DNA of 64,000 nt from Paraburkholderia fungorum (GCF_003610895.1 NZ_MCAS01000009.1:124001-188000); one strand, 5' to 3'; shown: positions 41,188-51,724, counted from the stretch's first letter. Numbers and translations are program-made. Notes: generated from the letters alone by a model not told the origin.

Positions 41188-41596
41188 GCGAGAAGGTGAA
41201 AGTCGGTCGGGGGCGCGCAATACGCCCACTTATCCGTCAATTCTACCTGACGCACTCGCCCGCGGCAGGCGAGTGCGGCGCGCGGCCAACGTTTGAGCGG
41301 TTTCGACCGTTTTTTAGGGTCGGGCGGGCTCCTGCAAGCTGCGTTTAAGGTGCTGTAACAGGAGGTAAAACGGTTTGTTGACGCACACGCCGGCGACTTA
41401 GGATGCGGGCGGCGCACTCGCCACCGGCGCGCCGCTCAATCTTGTCCGGGGGGCCGCAGCCCACGTCCTGCCGCGCAGCGCGTGCCCGCGCAGCCGCCGT
41501 GCAGTGCAGTCTGTCCAGGTCTCGCTCCCCTTTGCCGTTTTGCACGAGCTTCCACCGTTCGAGCAATATGGCGCCTTAGTTCCCGGAGTTTCTCGG
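41188..41596. other. Intergenic region between divergent glnS and ggt
   Basis: This 409-bp stretch has no credible gene. It contains the glnS -10 candidate (TAGAAT on the minus strand at 41245-41240) and a 10-bp GC stem, cgcactcgcc (41251-41260) with ggcgagtgcg (41268-41277), that overlaps the expected -35. The ggt side is GC-rich with no clear promoter. Confidence 0.45.
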
Positions 41597-43366
41597 ATGT
41601 CCATTCCGTCGCATGACGCGCCTCGCGCGCCCTTCGCCTTTGTGTTTTCCGCCTCTTTACCGTTCGCCCGGATCGTGACGGCCACGCTTGCGTTCGCCGC
41701 GCTCACCGGCGGTTTCGTCGCACCGGCTCCCGCGTTCGCGAAGGCGCCGCCGCCCAAGGCCGTGCTGGATGCGTCGGCAGTCGCCGTGCCGGATCGTTAC
41801 AGCGCGGACGCCGCGCAACAGATCTTTGCCGCCGGCGGCAATGCGGTGGACGCCGCCGTCGCGATCGCCTTCACGCTGGCCGTGACCTGTCCGGACGCGG
41901 GAAATATCGGCGGCGGTGGATTCATGACGCTGTTCATGGACGGCAAACCGTACTTTCTCGACTACCGCGAGCGCGCGCCGCAACAGGCGACCCGTGACAT
42001 GTATCTCGACGACAAAGGCAACCCCGTGCCGGGTATGAGCCTCGTCGGCCATCGTGCGGTGGCGGTGCCTGGCACCGTCGAGGGCATGTGGGAAGCGCAG
42101 CAGCGCTTCGGCAAGCTGAAATGGAAGCAGGTGCTGGCTCCCGCAATCCATTACGCCACCGACGGCTTCCAGGTCGAGCCGGGGTTGCAGCAGCGCCATG
42201 ATGCGGCGGCGAAGAATTTCGCCGGCAAGACCAACTTCGACGCCTATTTCTCGAACCTGAAAGCGGGCGCGATGGTTCGCCAGCCTGAACTCGCGCAAAC
42301 CCTCTCGCGCATTGCCAGCGACGGCGGCCGCGAATTCTACGAAGGCCGTACCGCGGATCTGATCGCCCAGCAGATGTACGGCCACGGTCTGGTCGCGAAG
42401 CAGGACCTGATCCAGTACAAGGCCGTTTGGCGTCAACCGCTCACTGCCGACTGGAACGGCTACAGCGTCGTGACCGCGCCGCCGCCGAGCTCCGGGGGGA
42501 TCGGTTTGATCCAGATGCTGAAGATGAAAGCCGATCTGAAGCAGGCGTTCGACGGCCTTGAGCTGAATTCCGCGCCGTATATTCACCTGATCGCGCAGAT
42601 TGAAGACCGCGTGTTCGCCGATCGCCAGCAATACATCGGCGACCCTGACTCGTACACGATACCGGTCGGCAAATTGACCGACGACGCCTATCTCGCGCAA
42701 CGCGCCGACGAGGTGAAACCCGACGAAGTGCCGGGCGCCACGCCCGTTAAAGGCGGCCTCGGCGACGCGCTGCCGGAGAAGGCGCAAACCACGCATTTCT
42801 CGGTGGTCGACAAGTGGGGCAATGCCGTGTCGAACACGTACACGCTGAACGGGTCTTTCGGTTCCGGTGTCGTGGTGGACGGCGGCGGCTTCCTGCTCAA
42901 CGACGCCATGGACGACTTCGAGACCAAACCGGGTGCCGCCAGCCTGCCGGGCACAACGGCGAATGACCTGAACACCGTGGCGCCGGGACGCCGGCCACTT
43001 TCGTCGATGACGCCGACTATCCTGTTGAAGGACAACAAGGTGTCGCTCGTGCTCGGCACACCCGGCGGCTCGCGAATCCTTACCTCGATTTTCCAGGTGA
43101 TCACCAACCTGTACGATTTCAACATGACGCCAGCCGACGCTTTGGCGGCGATGCGCTTCCATCATCAGTTGCTGCCGCCGAAGACGATCTATTTCGAGCC
43201 GTATCATCCGATCACGGGCGAGCTGGCCGATCAGTTGAAAGCATTGGGCTACACCCTGGAAGGGCAGTCGTTCAACGGCGACGTGCAGATGGTTCGCGTC
43301 GAAGGGACGAAGCCCGAACCGGCAGCCGATCCGCGCGGCGCAGGCGTGGGCCGCGTGATGCCTTGA
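41597..43366 (+). CDS. ggt: Gamma-glutamyltransferase
   Basis: The 589-aa preproenzyme has an N-terminal signal region (hydrophobic about 15-45, ending near APAFA). The autocleavage site is at the Thr of KAQTTHFSVVDKWGNAVS (near residue 396), which becomes the N-terminal nucleophile of the small subunit. Substrate-pocket motifs GNIGGGGFMTLF and PLSSMTPTILL are present. It cleaves or transfers gamma-glutamyl groups, chiefly from glutathione, in the periplasm. I chose the ATG at 41597; the frame from 41504 adds residues before the signal peptide. Confidence 0.94.
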   Translation: MSIPSHDAPRAPFAFVFSASLPFARIVTATLAFAALTGGFVAPAPAFAKAPPPKAVLDASAVAVPDRYSADAAQQIFAAGGNAVDAAVAIAFTLAVTCPDAGNIGGGGFMTLFMDGKPYFLDYRERAPQQATRDMYLDDKGNPVPGMSLVGHRAVAVPGTVEGMWEAQQRFGKLKWKQVLAPAIHYATDGFQVEPGLQQRHDAAAKNFAGKTNFDAYFSNLKAGAMVRQPELAQTLSRIASDGGREFYEGRTADLIAQQMYGHGLVAKQDLIQYKAVWRQPLTADWNGYSVVTAPPPSSGGIGLIQMLKMKADLKQAFDGLELNSAPYIHLIAQIEDRVFADRQQYIGDPDSYTIPVGKLTDDAYLAQRADEVKPDEVPGATPVKGGLGDALPEKAQTTHFSVVDKWGNAVSNTYTLNGSFGSGVVVDGGGFLLNDAMDDFETKPGAASLPGTTANDLNTVAPGRRPLSSMTPTILLKDNKVSLVLGTPGGSRILTSIFQVITNLYDFNMTPADALAAMRFHHQLLPPKTIYFEPYHPITGELADQLKALGYTLEGQSFNGDVQMVRVEGTKPEPAADPRGAGVGRVMP

Positions 43367-43522
43367 TGTGTGGTGTGGTGTGGCGTGCGCGGCACGGCGA
43401 AGCAGACCTTTGAGGAAGCGGGCGGCCAGGCGGAAAGCGGTTTGCAGGAACACACGTGATGAACGCACTTTGAGGGCGTTCTGACGGCGCTCGAAAAACG
43501 AAATGCAACGGGGAAAAACGCA

Positions 43523-44083
43523 ATGAGCGGACAGAAATACAACGTACTCGTGCTGCCGGGCTACCAGAATTCCGGCCCGGGCCATTGGCAGACCCGCTGG
43601 GAGGCCCTCGATCCCGCCTTCGTGCGCGTGCAGATGCCGGATTGGGAGCGTGTGGAGCGCGACGCGTGGTGCCGCGCGCTCGATGCCGCGGTGGCCGCTG
43701 CCGGCTCGCCCGTGGTGTTCGCCGCGCACAGCCTTGGCTGTCTGACGGCCGCCTTCTGGGCGACGCAATACGCGAGCGCGGCCCAGTTGGAGAAGGTGGT
43801 GGGCGCGCTGCTGGTGGCGCTGCCCGATCCGTCGGAAGCACATTTTCCGCGGGACGCTCACGGCTTCGCGCCAGTGCCGCTGATGCACCTGCCGTTTGCG
43901 AGCATTGTCGTGGCGAGCAGCGACGATCCGTACGGCGGCGTGCCGTTCTCGCAGACATGCGCGAACGCGTGGGGCAGCCGCTGGATCGATATCGGGCCGC
44001 GCGGCCACATCAATGCCGACAGTGGGCTCGGCGATTGGGACGAAGCACGGCGCTGGCTTGCCGCATTGGGCGAACGTCGGTGA
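43523..44083 (+). CDS. RBBP9/YdeN-family alpha/beta hydrolase
   Basis: The 186-aa protein has the compact RBBP9-type serine hydrolase fold. The oxyanion region is VLPGYQNSGPGHWQTRWE, the nucleophile elbow is FAAHSLGCLT, an Asp lies in VASSDDPYG, and the catalytic His is in GPRGHINADSGLGDW. All triad positions are present. The substrate is unknown. It starts at ATG 43523 and follows ggt by 156 bp on the same strand. The 193 bp after it show no feature. Confidence 0.87.
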   Translation: MSGQKYNVLVLPGYQNSGPGHWQTRWEALDPAFVRVQMPDWERVERDAWCRALDAAVAAAGSPVVFAAHSLGCLTAAFWATQYASAAQLEKVVGALLVALPDPSEAHFPRDAHGFAPVPLMHLPFASIVVASSDDPYGGVPFSQTCANAWGSRWIDIGPRGHINADSGLGDWDEARRWLAALGERR

Positions 44084-44276
44084 CCCTTTCTCTGCGCTGA
44101 TCCGGCGCCCGGGTTACGCGCACGTGGCGCGGGCGTATGACGGGATCAGTTCGGTGCGGCGCTGCCGTTCCATGTTGCGCTTTCGGTGCACCAGCGGCTT
44201 CGCCGGAGCGACTGCATGGCGAGTGAGATGTCATCGCCGCCAGCGTCACCGAAAACCAGCACCCTCCCAGCTTGCC

Positions 44277-45497
44277 TCAAATCACTGATTGATCGCGCAG
44301 CTGGGCAATCCGGGCGTCGTCATAGCCGAGCACCTCGCGCAGGATGCTGTCGGTGTGCTCGCCGAGCGTCGGCGGATGGGTCAAGGCTTCGGGTGGCGTG
44401 CCGGTCATGTTGATCGGATTGCGCACCAGTTTGACCGTGCCGCCCGACGGGTGCGGCAGACCGACCCGCATGCCACGCGCCACCACCTGCTCGTTCTCGA
44501 ACACTTCGCCCAGATCGTTGATTGGCCCGCACGGCACACCCGCCGCTTCCAGCGCCGCGATCCATTGCTGCTTGCCCTGCAGGCGCACCATGTCGGCAAG
44601 GATCGGCACGAGCACGTCGCGATGGCGCACGCGAGCCGGGTTGGTGGCGAATCGCTCGTCGTCGGCGAGTTCGGCGCGTCCGCCTGCTTCCACGAACTTG
44701 CGGAACTGGCCGTCGTTGCCGACCGCGACGATGATCCAGCCGTCGCTCGTCTGGAACGTCTGGTAGGGCACGATGTTCGGATGCGCGTTGCCCCAGCGCA
44801 CGGGGGGCTGGCCGCTTGCCAGGTAATTCGAGTTCATGTTGGCCAGCATCGCCACCTGCACGTCGAGCAGCGCCATGTCGATGTACTGGCCTTCGCCCGT
44901 CCGGTCGCGATGCGTGAGCGCTGTAAGCACGGCGATGGTCGAATACATGCCGGTCATCAGGTCGGCGATCGCGACGCCGGCTTTTTGCGGGCCGCCACCC
45001 GGTTGGCCGTCGCGCTCGCCGGTAATGCTCATGAAGCCGCCGATGCCTTGCACGATAAAGTCGTAACCGGCGCGCTGAGCATACGGCCCGGTTTGGCCGA
45101 AGCCGGTTACCGAGCAGTAGATCAGATCGGGTTTGACTTCCTTGAGCGACGCGTAGTCGAGGCCGTATTTCTTCAACTGCCCGACCTTGTAGTTTTCCAG
45201 CACCACGTCGCTTTGCGCGGCCAGTTCGCGGATGATCCGCTGGCCTTCGGGTGAGGCGATATCGACGGTGACCGAGCGTTTATTGCGATTTGCCGCGAGG
45301 TAATAGGCGGCTTCGGGCGTGTCCGTGCCCTCCGGGGTTTTCAGGTACGGCGGCCCCCAATGGCGGGTATCGTCGCCGACTTCGGGGCGTTCGATCTTGA
45401 TGACGTCAGCGCCGAAATCGGCGAGCGTCTGTGCGCACCAGGGCCCGGCGAGCACGCGTGTGAGATCCAGCACGCGGATATGACTGAGAGCGCCCAT
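44277..45497 (-). CDS. CaiB/BaiF-type (class III) CoA-transferase
   Basis: The 406-aa protein shows the class III CoA-transferase signature: IRVLDLTRVLAGPWCAQTLADFGADVIKIE at the N-terminus, NRNKRSVTVDI, the catalytic Asp in AGVAIADLMTGMYS (near residue 169), and the C-terminal PCGPINDLGEVF. It transfers CoA between carboxylic acids; the substrate pair cannot be told from sequence. AGGAG upstream supports the ATG at 45497. No acyl-CoA dehydrogenase partner adjoins it; alaS is divergent. Confidence 0.9.
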   Translation of the reverse strand: MGALSHIRVLDLTRVLAGPWCAQTLADFGADVIKIERPEVGDDTRHWGPPYLKTPEGTDTPEAAYYLAANRNKRSVTVDIASPEGQRIIRELAAQSDVVLENYKVGQLKKYGLDYASLKEVKPDLIYCSVTGFGQTGPYAQRAGYDFIVQGIGGFMSITGERDGQPGGGPQKAGVAIADLMTGMYSTIAVLTALTHRDRTGEGQYIDMALLDVQVAMLANMNSNYLASGQPPVRWGNAHPNIVPYQTFQTSDGWIIVAVGNDGQFRKFVEAGGRAELADDERFATNPARVRHRDVLVPILADMVRLQGKQQWIAALEAAGVPCGPINDLGEVFENEQVVARGMRVGLPHPSGGTVKLVRNPINMTGTPPEALTHPPTLGEHTDSILREVLGYDDARIAQLRDQSVI

Positions 45498-45709
45498 GTT
45501 TTCATTGTCTCCTGGTAGCCAGAGCGGCGCGCACGGCGCCGCGGATGTGGGCAATCTTAAGCGATTCCCGCGCGTCGGCGCACTCAGCCGAACGTCATAG
45601 GACGCGTGGCACGCGTTGCCGTGCCGCCCGCTGTCCGCACAAACCTGGCCGAATGGCTAACGCGACGAGGCCGGGGCAGGGGCGCTGCCGCGCACGCTCG
45701 CCGATCCCG

Positions 45710-45715
45710 TATAAT
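45710..45715 (+). promoter_or_regulatory. -10 element candidate for alaS
   Basis: A perfect TATAAT lies 86 bp before the alaS ATG in the 304-bp gap 45498-45801. No good -35 is seen at 16-18 bp upstream. The rest of the gap is GC-rich and without a gene. Confidence 0.4.
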
Positions 45716-45801
45716 CAGTCGTTTAAGAAACAAACAGTTGGCGCATCTCTTGATGCCGCCGGTAACAGCCAGGGAACTGGCAAACCCGTCCCCCGCACGC
45801 T

Positions 45802-48426
45802 ATGAAAGCCGCCGAAATCCGCGAGAAATTCCTCAAGTTCTTCGAATCGAAGGGCCATACGATCGTTCGCTCGTCGAGCCTTGTGCCCGGCAACGACCCG
45901 ACGCTGCTCTTCACCAATTCGGGAATGGTGCAGTTCAAAGATGTATTCCTCGGCGCGGAATCGCGTCCGTATGCGCGCGCCACGACCTCGCAGCGCAGCG
46001 TGCGCGCCGGCGGCAAGCACAACGATCTGGAAAACGTCGGCTACACCGCGCGTCACCACACGTTCTTCGAGATGCTGGGCAATTTCTCGTTCGGCGACTA
46101 CTTCAAGCGCGACGCGATCCACTACGCGTGGGAGTTGCTGACGGGCGTGTACCAGTTGCCGAAAGACAAGCTGTGGGTCACGGTCTATCACGAAGACGAC
46201 GAAGCGCACGACATCTGGGCGAAGGAAGTGGGCGTGCCGTTCGAGCGCATCATCCGTATCGGCGACAACAAGGGCGCGCGCTACGCGTCGGACAATTTCT
46301 GGCAGATGGCCGACGTCGGCCCATGCGGCCCGTGCTCGGAAATCTTCTACGACCACGGCCCGGACGTGTGGGGCGGCCCCCCCGGATCGCCTGAAGAAGA
46401 CGGCGACCGCTACATCGAGATCTGGAATCTCGTGTTCATGCAGTTCAGCCGCGACGCCCAAGGCAACATGACGCCGCTGCCCAAGCAGTGCGTCGACACC
46501 GGCATGGGTCTGGAGCGTATCGCAGCCGTCTTGCAACACGTGCACAGCAACTACGAGATCGACCTGTTCCAGGCGCTCATCAAGGCCGCGGGCCGCGAAA
46601 CCGGCGTGACCGATCTGACGAACAACTCGTTGAAGGTGATCGCCGATCACATCCGCGCCTGCTCGTTCCTGATCGTCGACGGCGTGATTCCGGGCAATGA
46701 AGGCCGCGGCTACGTGCTGCGCCGTATCGTGCGCCGCGCAATCCGCCACGGTTACAAGCTGGGCAAGAAGGGTTCGTTCTTCCATCGCATGGTGCCGGAC
46801 CTCGTCGCGCAAATGGGTGGCGCCTATCCGGAACTGAAGGACGCGGAGCAACGCGTGACCGACGTGCTGCGTCAGGAAGAAGAGCGTTTCTTCGAGACCA
46901 TCGAGCACGGCATGTCGATTCTCGAGAGCGCGCTGGTCGACCTCGAAGCCAGGGGCGTCAAGACGCTCGACGGCGAACTGGCGTTCAAGCTCCACGACAC
47001 CTACGGCTTCCCGCTCGATCTGACGGCGGACGTCTGCCGCGAGCGCGAAGTGACGGTCGACGAGGCCGCCTTCGACGAAGCGATGGCGCGTCAGCGCGAG
47101 CAGGCTCGCGCGGCCGGCAAGTTCAAGATGGCGCAGGGCCTCGAATACACGGGCGCGAAGACCACGTTCCACGGCTACGAAGAAATCATCTTCGACGACG
47201 CGAAAGTGATCGCTCTGTATGTCGACGGCGCGTCGGTGAAGGAAGTGAATCACGGCCAGCAGGCGGTCGTCGTGCTCGACCACACGCCGTTCTACGCGGA
47301 GTCGGGTGGCCAGGTCGGTGACCAGGGCTTGCTGGCTAACGCGAGCGTGCGTTTTGCGGTGACCGATACGCTGAAGGTGCAGGCCGACGTGGTCGGCCAT
47401 CACGGCACGCTCGAGCAGGGCACGCTGAAGGTCGGCGACGTGGTGAAGGCGGAAATCGATGCGGTGCGTCGTGCCCGCACCGAGCGCAACCACTCGGCCA
47501 CTCACCTGATGCACAAGGCACTGCGCGAAGTGCTCGGCTCGCACGTGCAGCAGAAAGGCTCGCTGGTCGATGCCGACAAGACCCGTTTCGACTTCGCGCA
47601 TAACTCGCCGATGACCGACGAGCAGATCCGTCAGGTCGAAGCAATCGTCAACGCGGAAGTGCTGGCGAATGCACCTGGCATCGTGCGGGTCATGCCGTTC
47701 GACGAAGCAGTGAAGGGCGGCGCGATGGCGCTGTTCGGCGAAAAGTACGGCGACGAAGTGCGCGTGCTCGACCTCGGTTTCTCGCGCGAGTTGTGCGGCG
47801 GTACGCACGTGCATCGCACGGGTGACATCGGTCTGTTCAAGATCGTGATGGAAGGCGGCGTGGCTGCCGGTATCCGTCGCGTGGAAGCGATCACGGGCGA
47901 CAACGCCGTGCGCTTCGTGCAGGAGCTCGACGCGCGGATCAATGCGGCTGCCGCCGTGCTGAAGGCGCAACCGTCGGAACTCACGCAGCGGATCGTGCAG
48001 GTGCAGGATCAGGTCAAGTCGCTGGAGAAAGAACTGAGCGCGTTGAAGTCGAAGATGGCTTCGAACCAGGGCGATGAGCTTGCCGGTCAGGCCATCGAAG
48101 TGGCCGGCGTGCATGTGCTGGCTGCCACGCTCGAGGGCGCGGACGTGAAAACGCTGCGCGAGACGGTCGACAAGCTGAAAGACAAGCTGAAGAGCGCGGC
48201 GATCGTGCTGGCCGCGGTCGAAGGCGGCAAGGTGAGTCTGATCGCCGGTGTGACGGCGGACGCCAGCAAGAAGGTCAAGGCCGGTGAACTGGTCAACTTC
48301 GTGGCACAGCAAGTCGGCGGCAAGGGCGGCGGTCGGCCGGACATGGCGCAAGCCGGCGGTACCGAGCCGGCGAATCTGCCTGCGGCGCTGGCAGGCGTGA
48401 AGGCCTGGGTCGAAGCCCAACTTTGA
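45802..48426 (+). CDS. alaS: Alanyl-tRNA synthetase
   Basis: The 874-aa class II synthetase has the aminoacylation core ([39 protein letters not shown]) and the editing domain zinc motifs [11 protein letters not shown] and [11 protein letters not shown]. The C-terminal C-Ala domain contains a coiled coil (about 720-770) and a Gly-rich end, [15 protein letters not shown]. It charges tRNA-Ala and clears Ser and Gly errors. No strong Shine-Dalgarno precedes the ATG, but [14 protein letters not shown] is the family start. A 922-codon antisense frame is a shadow. Confidence 0.98.
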   Translation: MKAAEIREKFLKFFESKGHTIVRSSSLVPGNDPTLLFTNSGMVQFKDVFLGAESRPYARATTSQRSVRAGGKHNDLENVGYTARHHTFFEMLGNFSFGDYFKRDAIHYAWELLTGVYQLPKDKLWVTVYHEDDEAHDIWAKEVGVPFERIIRIGDNKGARYASDNFWQMADVGPCGPCSEIFYDHGPDVWGGPPGSPEEDGDRYIEIWNLVFMQFSRDAQGNMTPLPKQCVDTGMGLERIAAVLQHVHSNYEIDLFQALIKAAGRETGVTDLTNNSLKVIADHIRACSFLIVDGVIPGNEGRGYVLRRIVRRAIRHGYKLGKKGSFFHRMVPDLVAQMGGAYPELKDAEQRVTDVLRQEEERFFETIEHGMSILESALVDLEARGVKTLDGELAFKLHDTYGFPLDLTADVCREREVTVDEAAFDEAMARQREQARAAGKFKMAQGLEYTGAKTTFHGYEEIIFDDAKVIALYVDGASVKEVNHGQQAVVVLDHTPFYAESGGQVGDQGLLANASVRFAVTDTLKVQADVVGHHGTLEQGTLKVGDVVKAEIDAVRRARTERNHSATHLMHKALREVLGSHVQQKGSLVDADKTRFDFAHNSPMTDEQIRQVEAIVNAEVLANAPGIVRVMPFDEAVKGGAMALFGEKYGDEVRVLDLGFSRELCGGTHVHRTGDIGLFKIVMEGGVAAGIRRVEAITGDNAVRFVQELDARINAAAAVLKAQPSELTQRIVQVQDQVKSLEKELSALKSKMASNQGDELAGQAIEVAGVHVLAATLEGADVKTLRETVDKLKDKLKSAAIVLAAVEGGKVSLIAGVTADASKKVKAGELVNFVAQQVGGKGGGRPDMAQAGGTEPANLPAALAGVKAWVEAQL

Positions 48427-48512
48427 TCTGACTTTGATTGAGCCAGGCGGGGCGCGTGAGTGGTTTTCGCGTCCCGCTCTCAATGCACAATCAACACAGC
48501 GTCAACCGAGCA

Positions 48513-49424
48513 TCAAGATATGCCCACGGTTTCGGCCACGGGCAAATCCGCGGCATCCCCCGGTGCTGTCAGCGTCTGCTTCAGGGCATTTAAGGCAGAA
48601 GAAAAATGCCCTCGTCGCCAGATGAGAAGCGTCTCGATCACGCCAATATCGGGAAGCTCATGAACAGCGATATTGCTCGCGTCGGTTTGCCGGCCGAGCA
48701 CTGATCGCGGTGCCACGGCTACGCCCGCGCCAGCGGCGACACAAGCCACGATCGCATGATATGAGCCAAGCTCCAGCACGCGAGCCGGCCTCACCCCATG
48801 TTCCAGATACCATTTCTCGATATACGAGCGGTAAGCGCATCCACGCTCGAACGCGATCAGCGTCGATAAAGCAATGTCCCGCACTTCGTGAATCGGCCGA
48901 TGACCGCGCGGTGACAGCATCACCAGCTCTTCGCGAAATACCGGCACCGTCTCGAATAATTCACCGAGCGTAGCGGGATCCAGCGGCGTGGCCGCCAATG
49001 CTGCATCCACTTCGAATTCGCGAACCCGCTCGATCAGCTTGCCGGTCGTGGCGGTTTCGAGTTCCAGTGCGACATCCGGCCACTGCTGGTGATAACGCGC
49101 GAGCAGGCCAGGCAGACGCGTTGCCGCGACGCTTTCCATCGTGCCCAACCGCAGGCGCCCACTCGGGCGATCCTCGCGCAGCGCGTGGCGCGCCTCGTCG
49201 GCGAGCGCGAGCAGGCGCTCCGCGTAGGGCAGCAGCGTCTCGCCGGCGGGAGTGAGAACGAGGCGCCGGCCATCGCGGATGAACAGGTCGGTCCCCAATT
49301 GCTCTTCGAGCTGCTTGATACGCGTCGTGACGTTCGATTGCACGCGATTGAGCTTGGCGGCGGCGCGCGTCACGCCGTTTTCACGCACGACAGCGCGAAA
49401 AATGGTCAAGGCGGCCAGATCCAT
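48513..49424 (-). CDS. LysR-family transcriptional regulator
   Basis: The 303-aa protein has an N-terminal winged helix-turn-helix (LTIFRAVVRENGVTRAAAKLNRVQSNVTTRIKQLEE) and a periplasmic-binding-protein-like effector domain from about residue 90. It is divergent from an MFS gene with 119 bp between the start codons, the usual arrangement in which the regulator controls the neighbour. The effector is unknown. I chose the ATG at 49424; the frame to 49463 adds residues with no family match. Confidence 0.9.
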   Translation of the reverse strand: MDLAALTIFRAVVRENGVTRAAAKLNRVQSNVTTRIKQLEEQLGTDLFIRDGRRLVLTPAGETLLPYAERLLALADEARHALREDRPSGRLRLGTMESVAATRLPGLLARYHQQWPDVALELETATTGKLIERVREFEVDAALAATPLDPATLGELFETVPVFREELVMLSPRGHRPIHEVRDIALSTLIAFERGCAYRSYIEKWYLEHGVRPARVLELGSYHAIVACVAAGAGVAVAPRSVLGRQTDASNIAVHELPDIGVIETLLIWRRGHFSSALNALKQTLTAPGDAADLPVAETVGIS

Positions 49425-49543
49425 GGTTCTCTCACAAGGATGATTCGTATCCCAATTATTCATTTTTCATGATTGAAAGGTCAAGCTAGTATGGATTGAA
49501 TAAACCGGCGACAGCCGGCACGAATCCATTTACCAGTCTGCTC

Positions 49544-50839
49544 ATGACCAATCTCGCTTCCAGCGCGCACGACACTTCTGCTGAACATCACGCTGCCCGC
49601 CGCGCGGCGCTTGCCTGCATGGTCACCTTGGCCGTGGTGCTCGGCATCGGGCGTTTCGCGTTCACGCCACTCTTGCCGTTGATGCTTCACGGCAGCGCCT
49701 TCGGCCAGCCGCAGATCGATATCCAGCATGGCGGCTGGCTCGCGTCGTTCAATTACGCGGGCTATTTCGTCGGCGCGCTCACCTGTGCGGCGCTGCGGGT
49801 CGAACCGGCACGCATGGTGCGCATGGGGCTTGTCGTAACGGCTTTGCTGACGCTGGCGATGGGCGTGACAAGCCAGTTCTGGCTCTGGGCCCTTGTGCGC
49901 TTCGTCGCCGGCGCGATCAGTGCCTGGACCTTTGTGTTTGCCTCGCAGTGGGGCTTGCGGCGGCTTGCCGAACTCGGTGCGCATGGCTGGGGCGGGGTGA
50001 TCTATACGGGCCCGGGCGTGGGCATCGTCGGGACGGGTTTGCTGGTCAGCGCGGCGGGCGGCTACGGCGCAAGGGTGGGTTGGATCGGCTTCGGACTGAT
50101 CGCCGCGATGCTGTCGGCTGTGGTTTGGCCTGTGTTCAGGAGCGTGACTCATAGCGCCTCAGGAGCCGCAGCCGCTGCCGCGGGCAAGGCAACCGCCGCC
50201 AGTCAGTCGAGCCCAGGCCCGGCAGCCGGCCAACCCGCGCCCATAAACCATTCCCGGCATCGCGCCGATGCTTTCTGGCTAGTCCTGCTGTATGGCGTGC
50301 CCGGTTTCGGCTACATCATCACGGCCACGTTCCTGCCGGTGATCGCGCGCCACGCGCTGCCGGGCTCGCCCTGGCCCGACCTGTTCTGGCCGATGTTCGG
50401 TGCGGCGTTGATCGTCGGGGCATTGCTCGCGGCGCGCCTGCCGGTGCATTGGGACAACCGTACGTTGCTGGCCGGCTGCTATGTGCTGCAGGCGGGCGGC
50501 ATCGCACTTGGCATTGTTTGGCCGACGACGGGCGGCTTCTCGCTGGGCAGCATACTGATCGGTTTGCCGTTTACTGCGATCACCCTGTTCGCCATGCGCG
50601 AAGCGCGGCGTTTGCATGGCGACAACGCGGCCGGGTTGATGGGCTATGCGACTGCGGCGTATGGCGTGGGCCAGATCATCGGGCCACTGGTGGCCGCGCC
50701 GATTGCCGGATACACGGGGTCTTTTTCGCCGGCTTTGTGGCTGGCAACGGGGGCTTTGCTGCTGGGCGCGGCCGGGCTGATCATCGTGACACGCATGCCG
50801 CGTGGCCGCGGCCGTATGCCCGAATGCGGCTGCAACTAG
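49544..50839 (+). CDS. YbfB/YjiJ-family MFS transporter
   Basis: The 431-aa protein has about twelve membrane segments and the YbfB/YjiJ start pattern VTLAVVLGIGRFAFTPLLPLML. The loop between halves (about 205-235) is rich in Ala, Ser and Pro. The solute is unknown. I chose the ATG at 49544; a TTG at 49496 would add 16 residues. It is divergent from the LysR gene that probably regulates it. Confidence 0.88.
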   Translation: MTNLASSAHDTSAEHHAARRAALACMVTLAVVLGIGRFAFTPLLPLMLHGSAFGQPQIDIQHGGWLASFNYAGYFVGALTCAALRVEPARMVRMGLVVTALLTLAMGVTSQFWLWALVRFVAGAISAWTFVFASQWGLRRLAELGAHGWGGVIYTGPGVGIVGTGLLVSAAGGYGARVGWIGFGLIAAMLSAVVWPVFRSVTHSASGAAAAAAGKATAASQSSPGPAAGQPAPINHSRHRADAFWLVLLYGVPGFGYIITATFLPVIARHALPGSPWPDLFWPMFGAALIVGALLAARLPVHWDNRTLLAGCYVLQAGGIALGIVWPTTGGFSLGSILIGLPFTAITLFAMREARRLHGDNAAGLMGYATAAYGVGQIIGPLVAAPIAGYTGSFSPALWLATGALLLGAAGLIIVTRMPRGRGRMPECGCN

Positions 50840-50908
50840 GCACCTTTCCGTTCGACGCAGGGGCGCTCGCCCCGCCAATCTCCGCGGCCTAAAACAAATA
50901 ATCCCCCG

Positions 50909-50947
50909 GCGCACTAAAATGACCGCTTTCCCGTCATCTTAGTGCGC
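50909..50947. repeat. Hairpin between the MFS gene and the aldolase remnant
   Basis: The arms gcgcactaa (50909-50917) and ttagtgcgc (50939-50947) pair over 9 bp. An inner atgac (50919-50923) and gtcat (50933-50937) extend the stem past single mismatches. There is no T run. Its position is consistent with a 3' structure of the MFS transcript. Confidence 0.7.
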
Positions 50948-50971
50948 CTGTCGCCGGGTGCGTCGCCAGCC

Positions 50972-51124
50972 ATGCAGCATTTCGCGTCTGATAACCAGGC
51001 CGGTATCTCGGCGTTCTACGAGTTCATTGGCGCGGACGGCTGCTGCCGGATGTGCGCCTCTGGCACGCAGCCGGAAACCGTCGAGCGTTTCGCCGCCGAA
51101 GTGCGCGAATTGCGCATGGCCTGA
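50972..51124 (+). pseudogene. Remnant of a low-specificity L-threonine aldolase with a large internal deletion
   Basis: The 50-codon frame starts MQHFASDNQAGIS, which resembles the very N-terminus of threonine aldolases (HFASDN followed by a G near residue 11). It continues directly into AFYEFIGADGCCRMCASGTQPETVERFAAEVRELR, which resembles their C-terminus (FYTFIG, RFMCSWDT, then a helix). The ~280 residues between, including the PLP lysine, are absent, and the join is in frame. It cannot be a working aldolase. A small functional protein cannot be excluded. The assignment rests on my memory of the family. Confidence 0.6.
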
Positions 51125-51190
51125 AACCGTGTTGCGTCCGCGCTGGAACAAGACAATCAGACATAGAACATAAGAAACGACCCACTCGCC

Positions 51191-51721
51191 ATGACCGAAT
51201 ACCAATTTTGTCCGCGCTGCGCCACGCCTTTGATCGAGCGCGCCGATCCTGAACACGAAGGCGGCCGGATTCGCCAGAGCTGCCCCGATACGGAATGCGG
51301 CTACGTGCACTGGAACAATCCGCTGCCGGTGGTGGCCGCGATCGTCGAATACGATGGCAAGATCCTGCTTGCGCGCAACGCCGCGTGGCCCGAAGGCATG
51401 TTCGCGCTGATCACCGGTTTTCTGGAAAACGGCGAGACTCCGGAAGAGGGCATTGCCCGCGAAGTGCTGGAGGAAACCTCGCTGCACACGGAGACGGTCG
51501 AGTTGATCGGCGTGTACGAATTCATCCGCAAAAACGAACTGATCATTGCGTATCACGTGAAGGCGTATGGCTCGATTGCGCTGTCGCCGGAATTGCTCGA
51601 ATACCGGCTGATCGAACCGGCCAAACTGCGTCCGTGGCGGGCGGGTACCGGTCAGGCGCTCGGTGAATGGATGCGGCGGCGCGGCTTGCCGTTCGAGTTT
51701 GTCGAAAAACCGGGGCAATAA
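51191..51721 (+). CDS. Zinc-ribbon Nudix hydrolase (NudC-like)
   Basis: The 176-aa protein starts with a zinc ribbon (CPRC, then CPDTEC) and continues into a Nudix domain with the box GFLENGETPEEGIAREVLEETSL (about residues 74-96). The layout resembles the C-terminal two thirds of NADH pyrophosphatase NudC but lacks its N-terminal domain. It probably cleaves a nucleoside diphosphate derivative such as NADH or an ADP-sugar; the substrate is unproven. The thioesterase gene starts 3 bp after its stop codon. Confidence 0.88.
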   Translation: MTEYQFCPRCATPLIERADPEHEGGRIRQSCPDTECGYVHWNNPLPVVAAIVEYDGKILLARNAAWPEGMFALITGFLENGETPEEGIAREVLEETSLHTETVELIGVYEFIRKNELIIAYHVKAYGSIALSPELLEYRLIEPAKLRPWRAGTGQALGEWMRRRGLPFEFVEKPGQ

Positions 51722-51724
51722 GCG

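Noticed and set aside
41657..44008. A 783-codon minus-strand frame opposite ggt and the RBBP9-like gene.
   Set aside because: Both opposite genes have clear families; this frame is compositional.
45715..48483. A 922-codon minus-strand open frame opposite alaS.
   Set aside because: It is a codon-bias shadow of alaS with no family features.
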